From Lepturacanthus savala (lineage: Eukaryota; Chordata; Actinopteri; Scombriformes; Trichiuridae): 64,000 bases of DNA. Of this stretch, positions 32,908-44,954 are shown piece after piece. The position numbers and the translations under genes are program-made. The stretch covers positions 13,439,488 to 13,503,487 of the forward strand of contig CM060465.1 of assembly GCA_030544235.1 (NCBI GenBank). The letters are read 5' to 3'. The notes beneath the pieces were generated by a model. That model was given only the letters and a program-made list of their open reading frames with translations, was not told the origin of the DNA and did no database searches. Numbering within the stretch: the stretch's first letter is position 1; each line of letters begins with the position of its first letter.

Positions 32908-33548
32908 CTCCTCAAACAGATCGTTGACAGGGTTTATAGTGGAGTTGGGGGACTCTCAGGGGTTTGGGTGTTTGGTTTTATCCTCGGTCACTCTGTGTCC
33001 TTATCTTAACTCAACTGTATTGTGGACCACCACTCAGTGAGCTTCCATTTATCAACTAAAGTACTAACAAATTTATACAGAAAGCATGTTCAGTGTATGC
33101 AATGAAACACATTTCAGCTGCAAGGTTGCAATGAATTGAGAGGTTGATGCAAACATTTGGCACATGCTTCATTTGTTAAATAAGTTTTTTGGCTCTGAAT
33201 TGCTTAGTGTCTCCATGTTTTACACACAGTATATCCTTGATTAATGTGACCCATTAGGTGGAGGAGAAGCGGGATTATAGCTTTTGTGTATGTTTTATTA
33301 TGTTTGTATATGGGAGTGAACGTGTGATAAAGAGCAAATGTATAGTGAATGAATGAGGAGAAATGTGTGCTCTGTATCTCAAAAATAGGGTAAAAGTTCA
33401 ATAAAGGTTTTTTTCTCCTCGTACAGAGCAGGTGTCTCCCAGATCTCTTACAGGTGGCAAGATTTCACTTTTTTTTAATGTTTACAGCCTCTGCAGCCTG
33501 TTGAAGAATTTAAATCATTAAAAAAAATCCCTGATAACTCTATACTAG
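32291..33548. other. Non-coding flank of the retrotransposon
   Basis: The stretch begins with the second CATG target copy (32291-32294). Apart from the AC array at 32820-32904 no element or gene was recognised. Confidence 0.5.
32820..32904. repeat. (AC)n microsatellite
   Basis: An AC array with several AG interruptions in its first part. Confidence 0.95.
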
Positions 33549-33672
33549 AGATCGACTGGCAACCTGTCCGGGGTGTATCCTTGCCTCTCACACAAAGTAC
33601 ACTGTGATTGTCTCCAGCAGACCCCCATGACGGTAGTGAGGAATAAGTGGGTATAGAAAATGGATGGATGAA
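33549..33672 (+). mobile_element. 3' tail of a LINE- or SINE-type retroposon
   Basis: Phrases such as 'actggcaacctgtccggggt' and the terminal 'aaaatggatggatg' match, from memory, the 3' tail shared by L2/RTE-type fish LINEs and their SINE partners. The short TGGA repeats at the end are the usual tail. Only the tail is present, as expected of 5' truncation. Confidence 0.6.
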
Positions 33673-33752
33673 ACTCTACACTCAATACCCAATAATGACA
33701 AAGCCAAGACAGAATTTGAATTGAATTTTTTCAAATTTATTAAAACTGAAAT

Positions 33753-34322
33753 TGTCAGTACCGGTCTTAATCATGGACTCAGGCACAGAGGTGTAGATGA
33801 GTTTTTTTTATTTGAGGTAGCAAGATCCCTCGACAGAGTGAGGCTATGAAATACAGGCCTAAACTAGGGAAAATGAAAATCACTCCTAAAGAGGTAAAAC
33901 GCTAATCTGTTCTATAAAAGTTATCAAAAATTAAAATCACTCTTAACGAGGAAAAACAACAAGCTGAAAAACATTAACTAAACTAAGAGCGAGAAAACAA
34001 AAGGCTATACTACAAAAGTTACAACAAAAAGTCACTCTTTTGAGGCAAAACAAGGAAACACACAAGCAACAAGGCTATGGACATGGGAAAAAGGGCTTTG
34101 GTGATCGATAGGATGAAACACTTCGGCACAAGACAAGGGGAGACGCAGACAAGATATACACCGGGTAATGGGGAACAGGTGGAAACAATCAGGGCGAGGC
34201 CGACAATCAGACCAGTGACACATAAGGAAGGGCAAGTGACCTGAAGTGAGAGGAGAGTTATCTTTCAAAATAAAACAGGAAAAGACAAGACAAAAAACCC
34301 AACTTGACCTCACCGCGTGACA
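33753..34322 (-). mobile_element. Solo LTR of a retrotransposon with GAAAT duplication
   Basis: The 570-bp unit starts TGTCAG and ends GTGACA and is flanked by GAAAT on both sides (33748-33752 and 34323-34327). Removing it and one GAAAT rejoins the Tc1-like sequence cleanly. Read on the - strand it begins TGTCACG and carries an AATAAA near 33810-33818, so it is probably transcribed that way. Imperfect internal repeats containing 'aaaatcactc' lie at about 33868-34050. With no internal region left it is best explained by recombination between two LTRs. It differs from the LTRs at 23149 and 31139. Confidence 0.8.
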
Positions 34323-34374
34323 GAAATATCGCATTACATTGAGTATTCAGACCCTTTGCCAGATTCTTGAAATT

Positions 34375-34873
34375 TACACTACCGTTCAAAGGTTTGGGGT
34401 CATTTAGAAATTTCCTTATTTTTGAAAGAAAAGCACTGTTTTTAATGAAGATAACCTTAATCTAATCAGAAATACACTCTATACATTGCTACTGTGGTAA
34501 ATGACTATTCTAGCTCCAAATGTCTGGCTATGGTGCAATATCTACATAGGTGTATAGAGGCCCATTTGCAGCAACTATCTCTCCAGTGTCCTAATGGTAC
34601 AATGTGCTTTCTCATTGCGTCAGAAGGTTAATGGATGATTAGAAAACCCTTGTGCAGTCATGTTAACACAGCTGAAAACAGTTTAGCTGCTTAGAGAAGC
34701 TATAAAACTGACCTTCCTTTGATAAAAGAAAAGTTTGAAGGTAAAAATTATTATTTCAAATACAAATCATTTTTTTCTAACTTTGTCAATGTCTTGATTA
34801 TGTTTTCTATTCATTTTACAACTCATGGTGGTAAATAAAAGTTTGACTTTTCATGGAAAACACAAAATTATCT
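34375..34873. mobile_element. Mariner-type MITE, 3' end lost
   Basis: It begins TACACTACCGTTCAAAGG and shares its whole length with the copy at 48408-48895 (for example 'aatggtacaatgtg', 'acagctgaaaacagttta', 'cttttcatggaaaacacaaa'). The 3' terminal repeat is missing after about 34873. A family of this kind is widespread in vertebrates (recall). No coding frame. Confidence 0.8.
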
Positions 34874-35474
34874 CGGTAAAATCAATTGATTCAATGTGAT
34901 TTTGGAAGGTCATACACCTGTCTATAAGGTGACACAGCTAACAATGCCTACAAAAGGAAAAAAACAAGCCATTCGTTTGTAGGAACTGCCTGCAAGGCTC
35001 AGCGACAGGATTATCTTGGAACCTCCTGAGAACTGCCTGCTCTGCCAGACCAAGCAATTGGGGGAGATGCGTCTTGGTGAGAGAGCTGCCAAAGTACACG
35101 ATGGTCACTCAGGCTGAGCAACCCAGATCCTGTGTGGAGATAGCTTCTTTCCTGAAGGACAACCACCACTGTAACATTGTGCTCTATGGTAGAGCCAAAC
35201 AAGGGCCTCAGCAATGGATGCAGGAAATTCTCCTTGTTGCTTATCTGCTCTTGACACAGTTTTCAGTCCCTTGGTGGAAGTCTGATTGTAAAGACACAGG
35301 ATACAGATGAGATGATATGCAATATACACTGATACATATAAATAACTCCACAGTCAATTGTACACCATGATGAAAGAACCCTGGGAAGTTCCCAAAACCT
35401 TTTTTTCTGAGGTAATTCAGTTTTACAGGAACACTCTGATCACATTCACACCTGGAAGCTGCCCAGTACAACCA

Positions 35475-35650
35475 TAGTGTAATCTGCCAGATCCCAGAGT
35501 ACTTGGGCCTTGCTCAAGGATACTAATGAGGGAGGGGCAGACACTGCTTCTATCATTTTCTCCACCTGGATTTATCCTTCAGCTGTCAATTGAACCAACA
35601 ACCTTCATGCCATAAGCTCACTTCTCTAAACCTTCTGCCACCAGCACCAG
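35475..35650. mobile_element. Degenerate interspersed repeat
   Basis: Phrases such as 'gggccttgctcaaggata', 'tccacctggatttatcct' and 'cataagctcacttctctaaa' match, from memory, a common fish repeat with a tRNA-like or LINE-derived character. It is too decayed to classify. It directly abuts the Tc1 element at 35657. Confidence 0.4.
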
Positions 35651-35656
35651 GAACTA

Positions 35657-36876
35657 CACTCAGCGGCCACTTTATTAGGTACACCATGCTAGTAACGGGT
35701 TGGACCCCCTTTTGCCTTCAGAACTGCCTCAATTCTTCGTGGCATAGATTCAACAAGGTGCTGGAAGCATTCCTCAGAGAGTTTGGTCCATATTGACATG
35801 ATGGCATCACACAGTTGGCGCAGATTTGTCGGCTGCATTCCATGATGCGAATCTCCCGTTCCACCACATTCCAAAGATGCTCTATTGGATTGAGATCTGG
35901 TGACTGTGGAGGCCATTTGAGTACAGTGAACTCATTGTCATGTTCAAGAAACCAGTCTGAGATGATTCCAGCTTTATGACATGGCGCATTATCCTGCTGA
36001 AAGTAGCCATCAGAAGTTAGGTACATTGTGGTCATAAAGGGATGGACATGGTCAGCAACAATACTCAGGTAGGCTGTGGCGTTGCAACGATGCTCAATTG
36101 GTACCAAGGGGCCCAAAGAGTGCCAAGAAAATATTCCCCACACCATTACACCACCACCAGCAGCCTGAACCGTTGATACAAGGCAGGATGGATCCATGCT
36201 TTCATGTTGTTGACGCCAAATTCTGACCCTACCATCCGAATGTCGCAGCAGAAATCGAGACTCATCAGACCAGGCAACGTTTTTCCAATCTTCTATTGTC
36301 CAATTTCGATGAGCTTGTGCAAATTGTAGCCTCAGTTTCCTGTTCTTAGCTGAAAGGAGTGGCACCCGGCGTGGTCTTCTGCTGCTGTAGCCCATCTGCC
36401 TCAAAGTTGGACGTACTGTGCGTTCAGAGATGCTCTTCTGCCTACCTTGGTTGTAACGGGTGGTTATTTGAGTCACTGTTGCCTTTCTATCAGCTCGAAC
36501 CAGTCTGGCCATTCTCCTCTGACCTCTGGCATCAACAAGGCATTTCCGCCCACAGAACTGCCGCTCACTGGATATTTTTTCTTTTTCGGACCATTCTCTG
36601 TAAACCCTAGAGATGGTTGTGCGTGAAAACCCCAGTAGATCAGCAGTTTCTGAAATACTCAGACCAGCCCTTCTGGCACCAACAACCATGCCATGTTCAA
36701 AGTCACTCAAATCACCTTTCTTCCCCAAACTGATGCTCAGTTTGAACTGCAGGAGATTGTCTTGACTATGTCTACATGCCCAAATGCACTGAGTTGCCGC
36801 CATGTGATTGGCTGATTAGAAATTAAGTGTCAACGAGCAGTTGGACAGGTGTACCTAATAAAGTGGCCGGTGAGTG
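35657..36876 (-). mobile_element. Near-complete Tc1/mariner element (DD36E type)
   Basis: The 1220-bp unit has ~29-bp terminal inverted repeats containing 'ggccactttattaggtacac' at 35657-35685 and its inverse at 36848-36876, flanked by the TA target duplication (35655-35656 and 36877-36878). The single gene is on the - strand. The inverted repeats match with only a C/G difference or two, so the copy is fairly young. Confidence 0.93.
35689..36803 (-). pseudogene. Tc1/mariner transposase with one C-terminal frameshift
   Basis: The - strand frame opens at 36803 and has a paired helix-turn-helix N-terminal region (residues ~35-145) with a GRKCLVD segment that fits the linker. The catalytic triad is D180 (WSDESRF), D271 (QQDNAPCHK) and E308 (SPDLNPIE), with 36 residues between the last two, so DD36E rather than the Tc1 DD34E. 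A GGGVMVWG motif precedes the second D. After IRIM the frame is lost at about 35838-35846 by a 1-base change, and the true C-terminus continues in another - strand frame to a stop at 35689. The product would cut and paste the element at TA sites (family knowledge). The triad is intact, but this copy probably makes an altered C-terminus. Confidence 0.88.
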
Positions 36877-36878
36877 TA

Positions 36879-37348
36879 TATTGTTCTAGTGCATTCATGT
36901 GTTTTTGATGCCGTACTTGTGCACAAATGCAGTGGCCTCACTGAATCTCAAACAAGAAAACGGATTCTTTTTTGTAGAAATGCTGCCATCGATGTGAAAG
37001 ACGCCTTACTTACTGCGTGCAGGCTTGGGCTAGGTACTCATCTTTTTGCTCAGACTGTCTGATTTCCCGTGGCTATTAAATAGGATTTCCGCTTTGCAAA
37101 CATCTCTTTGGTAGGGGTGCCCCAGAGGTTAGAGGCCCACCTTGGACCCAGCTGCGTCCGCTCGGCCCCTCTCCCTCCCTGGGCACACGCTTTTCCTCCC
37201 TGACACCAACCTGCCTGTTATGCGGGATGTACTTTCATCAGCTAGGTCAGAGAGGTTTAAATATGAGACAGGATATGTTTTTGTTCCCCCCCCCCTCTCT
37301 TTTTTTTTAAAGCTTGATGTGTTTTTCAGGAGCTGCATGTATGTGTGT

Positions 37349-37427
<79 letters not shown>

Positions 37428-39795
37428 GCTCTGGCCTGTTGTTTGCCTTTCCAGGATTGTTTTTTTTAAATATAGATCTATTGTGAGGAGAGGTGTTGAG
37501 TTTTCCAAAAGGATGTGTTTACTTGTTCATGGCTCTGAGTTGTCACGTACTTAGAAGAGCATAAGCTGTGAAATGAAACATCGCTGCCAAGAATATGTAT
37601 GAAAAATTTATTTTTGTGCCTTTCTGGCGTGGCACCGTGTTTCCCTGTTCAGAGTGGTGTCACAGGTCGAATGGAAAATCATAAGAGTTGCTGAGTTCAT
37701 GTTGCTACTATTGAGCACTTAACTCCAACTTCCTTACAGAAACATGGTCACCTTCCCCTGGCCTTGAAAAAGTGTCCACCACCCCCCTGATTCGCTAATA
37801 TTTGGAATGACCTTCATAATCTATTCAGGTCTGTAGAGTCACACCCTATCCTCCAGCTTGAACTGAAACCTCATCTTTCAAGAGAGAATACCAATACCAG
37901 TCTAGGTTACATTTCCCCTCGTCATTTTTTACAGTTTGTCCTGTAAGCGCTTAGATAATTAAAATGGATACAGTTTATAAAGTGTGGACATGGATGTGGC
38001 AAAGAAAAAAAATCACCAAAGTCTTAGGCCATTTTCTGAGATGTTTTTCACTTGAAATGTATACTTTTAGAATAATTTCTTATTTATCATGTTGGACTCA
38101 TCTGATCCTAAAACAATAACTGTTACGCATAAATATTGATGCATTTATGTACTTTGAATATCTATTACAGGAAGCATGTTTTCCTAAGATAATGTGGTTA
38201 AACCGTTCAGCTGCTTATATTTGGTGGCCTGTAATGCATTCAGTGAAGAGGTTAAAGTCATGTTATTCTCATACTAGCACCGCGAGATCTGTGTTTATTA
38301 GAGCATCAGTTAAATGGCTGAGATGAAAATGTTTATGGACCAATCATCGTGGAGGGTCTGTTGGCAAGGAGCCTCAAGCAGGACCTTTTGTTGCACACTG
38401 ACCCCCCTCCCTGATCCCCCCTCACTTCCAGTCATCTCCGTTTTTCCGTAAAAAAAAAAAAGATCGAGAACAAAAGGAAAATGCCTGAAAAAAAAAATCA
38501 AAACCATAATGTAAATGTTTAAACATTTCCATTCAATAGCTAAATTGGACAAGACTGGCACAAAATGTTGTCCAAGAAGCAGCGGCCCTCACAGTCTCAT
38601 CTAAATCAATACCAGTTGCTTCGCTGTGATGTAGACCTTGACACCGAAATAGTGAACAGCCCCTGTGTTACACGTGCACACACACACACACACACCCTCA
38701 CTCACGCATACATCATACCCAAGGGGGACACCCTCAGGAAAAAACACATCCCTCTCTCCTTGTGACTGGATAGGGGTGCATGGGGTTTGAGAGGGGGCAG
38801 GTGGGGGGTTGTTTTTACAGGAACCACATGTTTCAGGGATGACTGGTGACTGCTGAGTATCTGTTAACGTAGCTGCCTTCTGACAGCAGCCTCCAGTTGC
38901 CACATCAGGACCCAGTGACTTGTACTTTCCCTGATAAAGTCCTGCTTGTTTTTCCGGGGAAGCTCATGGAATCCAGGCGTTTTTTCTTTTTTTTCCCAGC
39001 AAGCTGAGCCATAAGAGCCAAGCTCTGCCTTCTCGCTCGCCTTCATATATGTTCCCAATAACTCATAAATACTTTCATGGGACCCCATAAGCCATGCATT
39101 ACGAGGAGATTTTACACAACAATATAAGCATCTGTATGAACTCGGGCCGGGATTGAAAGCCACTGGTTCCCTCTTTTATGGGCTTTGGTTCATGTTTAAT
39201 GTGACTTTAATAAAAAAGAAAACATTTTATGAGAAATTAGCACGCGTGCGTCACAACATTTCTTAAACTGTTGCTATGTAAATTCTTTAGGTGAAAATAA
39301 AACTTAAAATAACAAACAACTCGTGTGAGGGCAATAAGAAATATATTGTTCGAGTTTTATCACTCCACATATCCTGCAGCAGTATGGACCTTGTTTTTGA
39401 AGCCCAGAGATAAGTTATGCTCAGATAAACACTGGAAAATAAAATTCTTTCATTTCACATAACCAGTGTCACAATATCAGGTTATAATGGATTACAGGAA
39501 TACGTAGTGTAAGGTATTTGTCATCCACTTTATCTTAAATTTGTATCTTTTATTTTTTGCTTTTTTTTATGTTGTGAAGCATCTTTGAGTAAAAAGAAAA
39601 CCACTCCATGAATCGTATTTTTTATTATTAATATAACCATCCATGCAGTTTAGATTCAAATGCTCCTGCCCCATTTCTCTCTGTCTCCATTGTTATACTG
39701 GACACGGGCCAGTGTGTTTCTGCTTCCAATGTGTCTCCAGATATAGCTGCTGTGGTTATCAGGTAGGAGGGCTCATGACCTCCCCTCCAACTCAC
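36879..39795. other. Non-coding, possible conserved blocks at 38180-38400 and 39030-39135
   Basis: No gene was recognised. Contents are the GT array at 37338-37424, A-runs near 38449-38500, a short AC run at 38680-38695, and two blocks of complex repeat-free sequence (for example 'tttcatgggaccccataagc' near 39075) with the look of conserved non-coding DNA. Conservation is inferred only. Confidence 0.3.
37338..37424. repeat. (GT)n microsatellite
   Basis: A long GT array with a GTAT and a GC interruption near its start and middle. Confidence 0.95.
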
Positions 39796-39937
39796 CCGTA
39801 TCACCCTGTACCCAGCAGGCCTTCCTTGGAGGCCCTCCCCCGGCTCTCCACCTTCCCCAGGGGGCTCTCTGCTAGGCACTGGCGGGCTACTGTTGGTGGA
39901 TACGGTATCTATGGATGGCAGGCCCTGGAAAACATGT
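39796..39937 (-). CDS. Candidate internal exon of an unidentified gene
   Basis: On the - strand, a pyrimidine-rich tract ends in 'ctgtctcactcag' just before 39937, and GTGAGT (39795-39790) follows the exon directly. Both sites are close to consensus. The 142-bp interval has one base completing a codon and then 47 codons without a stop, ending complete at CGG. The peptide begins HVFQGLPSIDTV, continues through a Ser/Pro/Gly/Glu-rich middle and ends PAGYRVIR. I recognise no family. The + strand of the same interval is also partly open, and the stretch is GC-rich, so a conserved non-coding block is an alternative. No neighbouring exon was found. Confidence 0.33.
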
Positions 39938-41004
39938 CTGAGTGAGACAGATGGGGAGAGGATGATGAGAGAGAGAGCGAAAAATAAAAAAAAGAAGAAG
40001 AAAGGAACAAGATCGAGAACGAGAAAAGATTTAGGATATAAACGCAACGGAGAGGGAGAGAAACGGGAGGGAAAAATCACAGAAAGGGAAAGAGAAAAGA
40101 GGGAGGCTCATTCAGGGGAAGATAAACTTCTCCCTTTTTTCCCTCTTGTTTTTGACGGCCCAGTTGATGTTTTTTCTTTTCCCTTCCCTTCTTTTTTTGA
40201 CACAGGCAGTCGAGACTGGATCACCCGAGTGAAACCACCTGGTGTGTCGCCCTCCCTTCCTACCCCCTTTTTTTCCTCCCATATATGCACTCAGTGACCA
40301 TCTCCGTCCCTGGCTGTACGCCAGGTCACCTTGGCAACCCCGCCCCATTAGAATGTTAGAGGAAATATTTTGCCCATTTTTATTATCTCTTTATTTGCTG
40401 CTGACGCTGTACTTTTTAATAATGTCTGTGTGTGAGCGTGTGTGTATGTGTGCGTGTGTGTGCACGAGCATGCATGTGTGTATTTTTCTAAACTCTCCTT
40501 GTATCCCTTGTTCGAGGCAGGAGCATTAACATACCGCGTATTCCCCTTCTCAGCACAGCGCGGGAGAGCAGAGAGAATGTGCAGCTTGCTTTAAGTGGAA
40601 CTTTACTCAACATGCAGCTGGTCTTTATTACTTCCCCTTTGGTTCATTGAAGCATAATTACATTCTGACTTCATCCCAACCTTAGCATGACCTCTGCTCT
40701 CCTGTCAGACACACTGGCAGCCCCACATACACACACACGCACACACACACGCTCACATACATGTGCACCGTGCATGCAAACACGGATATGGCATGTGCAC
40801 ATTTCGCATGTAAAACGCCAGCAGGCGCGCTCACACACGCAGACACACACACACACACAAACACTAAAATCCCACCTACAAACAGACAGACACAGACATT
40901 TAGCCTCAGTCTGAGCTGAGATCATACTGGACCAATATAATAGTGTAAGTGAGCCCAAACACAAATTGGGCTCCTGCTGGAAAACTCTGTTCCATGCAAG
41001 TTCT

Positions 41005-41008
<4 letters not shown>

Positions 41009-41101
<93 letters not shown>

Positions 41102-41122
41102 GTGTGTGTGTGTGTGTGTGAG
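41009..41122. repeat. (GT)n microsatellite
   Basis: One of the two longest GT arrays here, almost perfect over about 110 bases. Confidence 0.95.
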
Positions 41123-42001
41123 TGTGTTTTTGAGGCTTGCCGGATGGAAATGAACCCCACCGACCCCGTCCCTCCCTCCCTCCCTCTGGTTTTCCTGTCC
41201 TCTGCTGTTCTAATTGGAAACGGTTGATAATCAGTCACAAATTATGACTTTTTACTGTCACTTTTCCATCCCCCTGCTCCTCCTCCTACTCCTCCTCTTC
41301 TTTCTACTCCGCTCTGTTCTTTTTACTCGAAAGGTGTGGCCACTCTCTCTTTTTCTCACTTTTTGAGTGATGATGTTATGGGTTTTCCAGTCAGTCGTTT
41401 TTCTTCTTTTGCAATTATCAAACAGGGTTTCCCCCCGCATCCAAACAGCTGAGCCGTGTCCCTCGGTGGCTGCACGGCCCCCTCTCGCCTGCAACCTTAA
41501 TAAGGTGGAAACGTCCAAAGGAGGTTCTGAAGATCTGCGCAACACAGCTTTTGCTTTTGCTATCTTAAAATACCACGCCAGGTTAGGTAGGCGTTGGGTC
41601 CTATTGTGCTTTAAGTAGTTGGACAGGGGACTATGGGTATATCAGGCTTGTTTATGGGGTGATGCTGGACTGGGTGGGCTTGTTAAACATCATTAGGGCC
41701 TCCTGACGTCACTGGTCTAGTGTTTGGGAAACACAAAATGTCCCTGTGATGTGCCGATGCCATGCTACTCAACTCACAGCAAATATTTACCAGCACAAAC
41801 AGCTGCACCGCTGGCAAAGTCGAGGCTATATAGAGCCAAGTAATCTTCGGTTTATTCCGTGACAGCCATTACAGAGATGGTCCTTCCTTCATCATATAGT
41901 TAGAACAGCCACGGACAGCGATCCCGATCTGCATGTATTGTACGACATATTTGGCGTGTTCTGATAGGAGCCCTGTGATCATTTTTTTTTGCCAAACTCC
42001 A

Positions 42002-42274
42002 TCAATGCCGTGTGATTAGCCGACTCACTGACACCGAAACAAAAGCCATGGAGCCATAAGCTGACGTCATGTGCCGTTTGTCAAGTCTTTGTAAAATCAT
42101 ATCACTCAGCCTTATGAGATTATCACGCATGACAGCGACATTGGGGTGCCCTGTCACTGTATTGTGTTCCAGAGTTTCCATCAGGGTTTCCCTCAATTTA
42201 GAAATGAGGTCATTTTCATATGGCAACATGATTCTAACTTTAAACCAGGTTTGGTCCACTGTTTCCCACTCCAC
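42002..42274 (-). other. Open 90-codon frame, uncertain
   Basis: The - strand is open for 90 codons with balanced composition, for example KVRIMLPYEND and MRDNLIRLSDMILQRLDKRH, the latter suiting an amphipathic helix. The frame begins at a GTG, so it would need to be an exon or a relic. No strong splice sites bound it. I do not recognise it. Conserved non-coding DNA that happens to be open is equally likely. Confidence 0.2.
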
Positions 42275-44901
42275 CCTTCAACCACACCAGGAATATCACT
42301 CACTCGCCCCGTCTGAGAACACTTACTGTGCGTGGGCGCGCGCACGCATGTGCACATGTTTGTGTGATTGCACATTATGGTATAAAAGAGTGAGTGTGTG
42401 GAAGTAAAATAGAGTGTGAGACTATCACGTACTCCAAATAAAACAGCGCGCAGATTGTGAGATGGAAAAGCCTCGGTGAGTGATGTCAGACAGATTTTAC
42501 ACAGCGTTCAGCTGTAAGGGCACCGCTTCAGTCATGGAACAGAGCTCAACGCACTTCAAGCTCAAAACCGTTTTAGTGGCTCTTCCACCCTCCTCATATT
42601 TCTATCACCACATTAGAAACAGCGGAGCACTGACTAGGCGATATATCAATTTTCACATCATTTTCATCACCTACCATGTAAGTGTTTTTTTTTTTTTTTT
42701 GTGAGGTCCATAACGGGATTATGAGGATTCATATTCATGATGTTCTGTGAAGATGGTTCTCACTGTGTCAGTGTCCACCGCACGCATGTCCAAATTTAGC
42801 CACCTGCTACGGTTGGCTGATCATTTTTGATGGCGCTTTGTTACTGATGGTGAGTTACTATCAGAGGGAGGCAAAGCCACCTTGGGCTGGAAAAATGCAT
42901 CCATCTCTTCCTTATTCCTATTTTCCTTGTTTGCTTCTATTCCGAGCAGCTCACCACATTACTGAGCCCATTACTGAGTGAGAAGCCAGATTTATACGTC
43001 TGTGTCAGGTTGTTGACACAGACGGCAGCGGCAGCTTTGTAGCACTGCCTGAAGCTCTGATGTGCGAATCCTCAACCAATGGCACCACGTAGAGACCACA
43101 ATATTTGTGAATGGTCAACCTGAGCTGCTTAGTGAACACAGTATGAAGCAAATTGGAAAACGGTTAAGTAATCCCTTGATTTTTTACGAAGACGACTGTA
43201 TCATTTCTCTCACAAAACTTGTCGTCGCTATGATTGTCAGGAGAATCTTTGTCATCCACTCGGATTTCAGAACAACCTGCCTATAGTTGCCCTCCTTTAC
43301 AAAGCAAATATTCAGGGTATATATTGAATGCAAAGCCTGATGATGTATGGTGCATCCAGCTAGCATCATAGTGCTGCAGCAGTCACTGGGTGAAATCCTT
43401 CGCTGGATTCAAAATCAGTCATTCACAGCTCAGCATAAGACAAGTATAAATCTGGCCTAAGACATCTGCTTTTGCGCGTTTGTATTTTTACATGCATGTG
43501 CGTCCATGTATGCGTGCGCACGCTCAAACGGGCACCGTGACTGGGTGTGTGGGTATGTGTGGGTGCTGTGGTCAAATATGTAAGTGACCTGTGCAACGTG
43601 AAGACTGCTAATTTGAAAGGGGTGACATCATCCTATGTGAGAACATGATCTAAACTATACCCTCTCAGATATTTCCCTTGCTAAAGGAGTTGCCACAACT
43701 AAATTGCGCTTTGGCACATGGCTAAGTTCAGCAACATGAATCTAACTCGCGACATGCTGCGTCTTGTTCATCCAGAAGAAAATTTAGTGCCCATTTCCGA
43801 TTCTCAATTAATTTTGATTTTGCCTTTAAAGCCATGAGCTCCTTGAAGTTTGACAGATTTATTAATGAGAGATTCATTTCTTTGTTCTCTCTGTTCTCCT
43901 TCCCTACACCCATTTTCTCAAGCTTAAAATTTGGCATTAGCCACATGTTTGTATGAGCCCTCAGACCTGAGTTGAGCGTATGGGTGTGTGTCCTGTAGTC
44001 TGTGAGTACAGGGGCCTGGAAGGGAGCTGCAGTTCAATCCAAATGAATGGGGGCATTATGTAAGTGCTTACAACATCGAGAAATTATGTAAATGCATCCG
44101 TTGCTACACAACAATGCTTCTCCTGTCAAAACATAAACATCATTGTACAAATGGCCGAATGTTCGCAATGTTGAAACAATGACGAAATCGCCCCAAAGGT
44201 GGTATAGGCTCCAGGATGATATACACACACATAAAGGAAGATCCCTCCAGTTTAGAGAAGTCTCTTTGCAGGATAGCTCCAAATGGATGAATCACTGATT
44301 GCTCCCATGAACAAGGGATATTAATATTAATCAATAAAATTGACCTTCTTGACGCAAATTTCCATGGAACTCGTTAGGAATTTCGGTCATGGAGATTTAG
44401 GAAGGATTGAGTAGTTTTCGAGCATCTGATAAAAGGGCTGATAAGGGATTGTTAGTGGCTGATCTTGCTCGGCCCATTTCTGAAGCTCTAGGTGACGTTT
44501 CGAGGTCCAGCTGAGAGCCATCTTCAAACACACGCTGTCCCACCTCGTGCACCCGTTATGCGTCACTGGCTGTTTGAACTTCCCTGGCTGTTTTTATTTG
44601 GTTATGCATCTAAATCATCAGGGGTCAAGTAAACAGCTCTGGTGGAGGTAAACAGCCTGAGGGATAGGCTTTCCTCTGGGGCCTTCAGCAGCTGAACTTC
44701 ACACACAGACATAGCACATGCGTACGCCCCTCTCGGATCTGGGTGCAGATCAAACCGTTTGTGCCTGTTTGGCGTTTATCATCGGCAGGTTCGGCCCCAG
44801 GCTTTTTCTGCTCTGAAAGAGATCCCGCCGCACTGTATGGGTGCCAGTGGCTGTTCCAGTTGGTGAGATGATGTTTTCGAGGAATGATAATGAACTCTTC
44901 T

Positions 44902-44911
<10 letters not shown>

Positions 44912-44950
<39 letters not shown>
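44912..44950. repeat. (TC)n-(AC)n compound microsatellite
   Basis: A short TC tract joins directly to an AC array of about 19 units. Confidence 0.95.

Positions 44951-44954
<4 letters not shown>

Larger units (their letters stand above)
33674..35215 (+). mobile_element. Decayed Tc1-like transposon broken by two insertions
   Basis: Three separated pieces (33674-33752, 34328-34374, 34874-35215) match, from memory, consecutive parts of a Tc1-like element common in fish: an 'actcaatacc...aatgacaaagc' piece, an 'agtattcagaccctttgc' piece and a transposase-N-terminal part with 'gaactgcctgcaaggctcag'. The transposase part has deletions and stops, so nothing can be made. A solo LTR separates the first two pieces and a mariner-type MITE the second and third. 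Confidence 0.65.

Noticed and set aside
33753..34322. Relationship of this solo LTR to the large retrotransposon
   Set aside because: Its ends (TGTCA...TGACA) and body differ from the TGTAATGG...GTAACA LTRs, so it belongs to another family.
37142..37486. 114-codon + strand ORF
   Set aside because: More than a third is Val/Cys encoded by the GT microsatellite, and it has no supporting splice or start context.
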